Below are positions 62,483-64,000 of a stretch of DNA of 64,000 bases, in pieces. The stretch is from Yamagishiella unicocca (taxonomy: Eukaryota > Chlorophyta > Chlorophyceae > Chlamydomonadales > Volvocaceae). The stretch lies in contig BDSL01000125.1 of the NCBI GenBank assembly GCA_003116995.1, forward strand, positions 186,001-250,000. Reading direction: 5' to 3'. Position 1 is the stretch's first letter, and every line of letters starts with the position of its first letter. Both the position numbers and the translations under genes were made by a program. The notes beneath the pieces were generated by a model. The model was not told the DNA's origin. It saw nothing but the letters and a program-made list of their open reading frames with translations, and did not search any database.

Positions 62483-63480
62483 CTACCGGCACCCACAACC
62501 TCGCCTAGGGCCCCGGTGGCCACCCCCCACCGGGACTCCAACTCCGGCGCAGCACTGCCCGGCCGTACCTGCGCCGCAACTCTGAGCTTGAATCCAAACA
62601 CGCTCTAGATCCGCGCGATATCGCACTTGGATCCGTCCGCCGAAATGGAGGCCCGTGCAGAAAGCGGACGCCACCGCCCAAAGCAGCGCCCCCTGGCCCT
62701 GCTCCCCACTAACAACTGTGATCCTTCGCAGGGCAAGCCGGCACGTTAAGCGCAAGGGTAAGGGTTCCCACTCCAGGTGTGTTCTACGACACATGTCGCA
62801 CCCGAGTACCCTGGCCGCGAAAGCCTCTGCATGGCAGCCCCATACCGGCGTCACATCCGGCGATATGCGGCTCCTCCAGCATGTCAACCCCGACGCCCCC
62901 CCCCGCTGCCCGCTCCCCCTTCCGCACCCGCCCCCTCCAGTCGTGATACACAAAATGTGCGCGTTGGACTGAAGCGACTGCAATGAGGCCATCGAGGGGT
63001 AGCATGACGAGGTGGCCGAGCGGTGGACGGTGCAAGGGTGGCAGGGCGCGGCGGCGAATCGCAGCAGGCTCGCAACGTGCCGCCATGAAGCGCGCTGGGC
63101 TGGGGATTGTGGAAGCACGGTTTGTCCGAACGCAGACGTCCGCAGCCACCAGCGTGGCTTTGACGCCATGAAGCGCGCTGGGCTGGGGATTGTGGAAGCA
63201 CGGTTTGTCCGAACGCAGACGTCCGCAGCCACCAGCGTGGATTTGATAACCTTTGGAACCAGCACAAACCCGAAGTTGCCGTTGGTTGGCATCGTCGTTG
63301 TGCCGAGAGCCAGGTCCTCGCGCAGCAGGTCCACTTGCTGGTAGTCGAATGCCTTTCGGCCGTCCGCTGACTGCAGCACAGCAGCCTGCCGCTGTCGCCT
63401 CCACGAGAGAATCTAGTGGTCGTGTCCTTCCCAATCTTGCTGCAAGATGCAGGCAGCGCAGAAAGGTATGCAAAAGTCGC
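62483..63480 (-). pseudogene. third partial copy of the duplicated unknown gene
   Basis: Minus-strand pieces LPASCSKIGKDTTT, SADGRKAFDYQQVDLLREDL, ALGTTTMPTNGNFGFVLVPK and VAADVCVRTNRAST match the exon of arm B at 56017-56337. SGEQGQGALLWAV at about 62700 matches a YDKEQGQGALREAV segment of arm B near 54540. It is more diverged than arms A and B are from each other. It has frame changes and an internal 84-bp duplication. Confidence 0.5.
63083..63250. repeat. 84-bp tandem duplication in the third copy
   Basis: GCCATGAAGCGCGCTGGGCT to CCACCAGCGTGG is present at 63083 and again at 63167 with no visible change except the last few bases. It repeats 28 codons in frame. Confidence 0.9.
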
Positions 63481-63660
63481 CCTACGCTACCTTTCTACTT
63501 CTTCCACCAGCCAAGAGAAGGCAGGCGGGCATCGCATTCTCGTTGGTTGTGGTATTTAAGTTTTGGTTTCAACCAAGGTTGCCTGGTTTATAAGCAATCC
63601 AAGATGCGCCAACTACAAGGCCTGTGGAAGCTCACGGCACGGCGACAGAAGACTATATTG

Positions 63661-63897
63661 TTTAAGCATTCAGCATGTACTCAGGCTAACATATCGCCCT
63701 TAATTAGATTACTGGAGTGCCGCATGTGCACTGGACGGTTAGACTACCGGTAATTACCCGGTGAACGACAGAGTCATGAAGCTCCTCGTCGCAGACTATT
63801 CAAGTCGTCAAACCTCACAACTATTCAAGGCATAGATTCCCACGACGGATCAACATCTGCTTCGTAATGTGACAGCCGGGCAGCCGCACAGGCAGTG
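63661..63897 (+). repeat. 237-bp direct repeat, copy 2
   Basis: Second copy of 59966-60202. The sequence after it differs (CTGCTGGTGCGCTGCTGGGC here, GTGCGCATGTTGGCGGTGTT after copy 1), which fixes the right boundary at 63897. Confidence 0.95.
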
Positions 63898-64000
63898 CTG
63901 CTGGTGCGCTGCTGGGCCTGGTGGAGGCGGTGGACGTGTGGCTGACGTCGGGGCTGCCCTCACCGTGTGGTGTCCGCGGCGTCGGTGGCGGGCCGAGCTG
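63898..64000. other. window edge, nothing assigned
   Basis: About 100 bases of GC-rich DNA, too short to judge. Confidence 0.3.

Noticed and set aside
59966..63897. LTR retrotransposon with 237-bp LTRs
   Set aside because: No TG/CA ends, no primer-binding site, and no gag, protease or integrase between the repeats. Kept only as an alternative to plain duplication.

Overview
The window is nuclear DNA of a green alga, most likely of the volvocine/Chlamydomonas lineage. The genes are GC-rich and split by many GT-AG introns. TTTTAGGG-like telomere motifs lie inside introns, and one TGTAA polyadenylation signal of the Chlamydomonas type follows a gene. The best gene resembles the Volvox algal-CAM cell-adhesion protein. 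Remnants of Penelope-like, LINE and tyrosine-recombinase elements are frequent. I saw no tRNA, rRNA or CRISPR array. Exon structures were traced by hand from splice signals, reading phase and protein continuity, without transcript data. Many long open frames in this GC-rich DNA are not genes.

Layout. 1-13.5 kb: upstream minisatellite, then a 14-exon + strand gene (1705-13462) for a secreted, probably GPI-anchored protein with three fasciclin domains. Its introns carry satellites, telomere-like tracts, small dispersed repeats and a decayed antisense Penelope-like reverse transcriptase. 13.5-25 kb: mostly intergenic, with minisatellites, hairpins, a tyrosine-recombinase ORF (minus, 16609-17865), a foldback element near 20 kb, an acidic-repeat ORF, and the last two exons of a putative SMP-domain lipid-transfer gene (minus, near 24.5 kb). 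25.2-30.0 kb and 51.5-57.2 kb: two arms of a large inverted duplication holding an unrecognised gene and a LINE-like tail. A third partial copy lies at 62.5-63.5 kb.

30.7-43 kb is a transposon graveyard. It holds a broken second tyrosine recombinase, a dimeric satellite, a 4.76-kb element with 25-bp terminal inverted repeats, a LINE whose endonuclease and reverse-transcriptase parts point in opposite directions, and a 5'-truncated LINE with probable target-site duplications. The 4.76-kb element carries broken DOT1-like methyltransferase and 2-oxoglutarate dioxygenase-like genes. 43.1-49.3 kb: a 5-exon + strand receptor-like protein kinase of 1536 residues with all main catalytic residues. 49.5-64 kb: LINE tails, a gag-like ORF, inverted-repeat arm B, another LINE reverse transcriptase, and a 237-bp direct repeat present twice.

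Two genes look intact and host-like: the fasciclin protein and the receptor kinase. Both would act at the cell surface or in the extracellular matrix. The most unusual item is the terminal-inverted-repeat element that combines chromatin- or base-modifying enzyme relics with no visible transposase.
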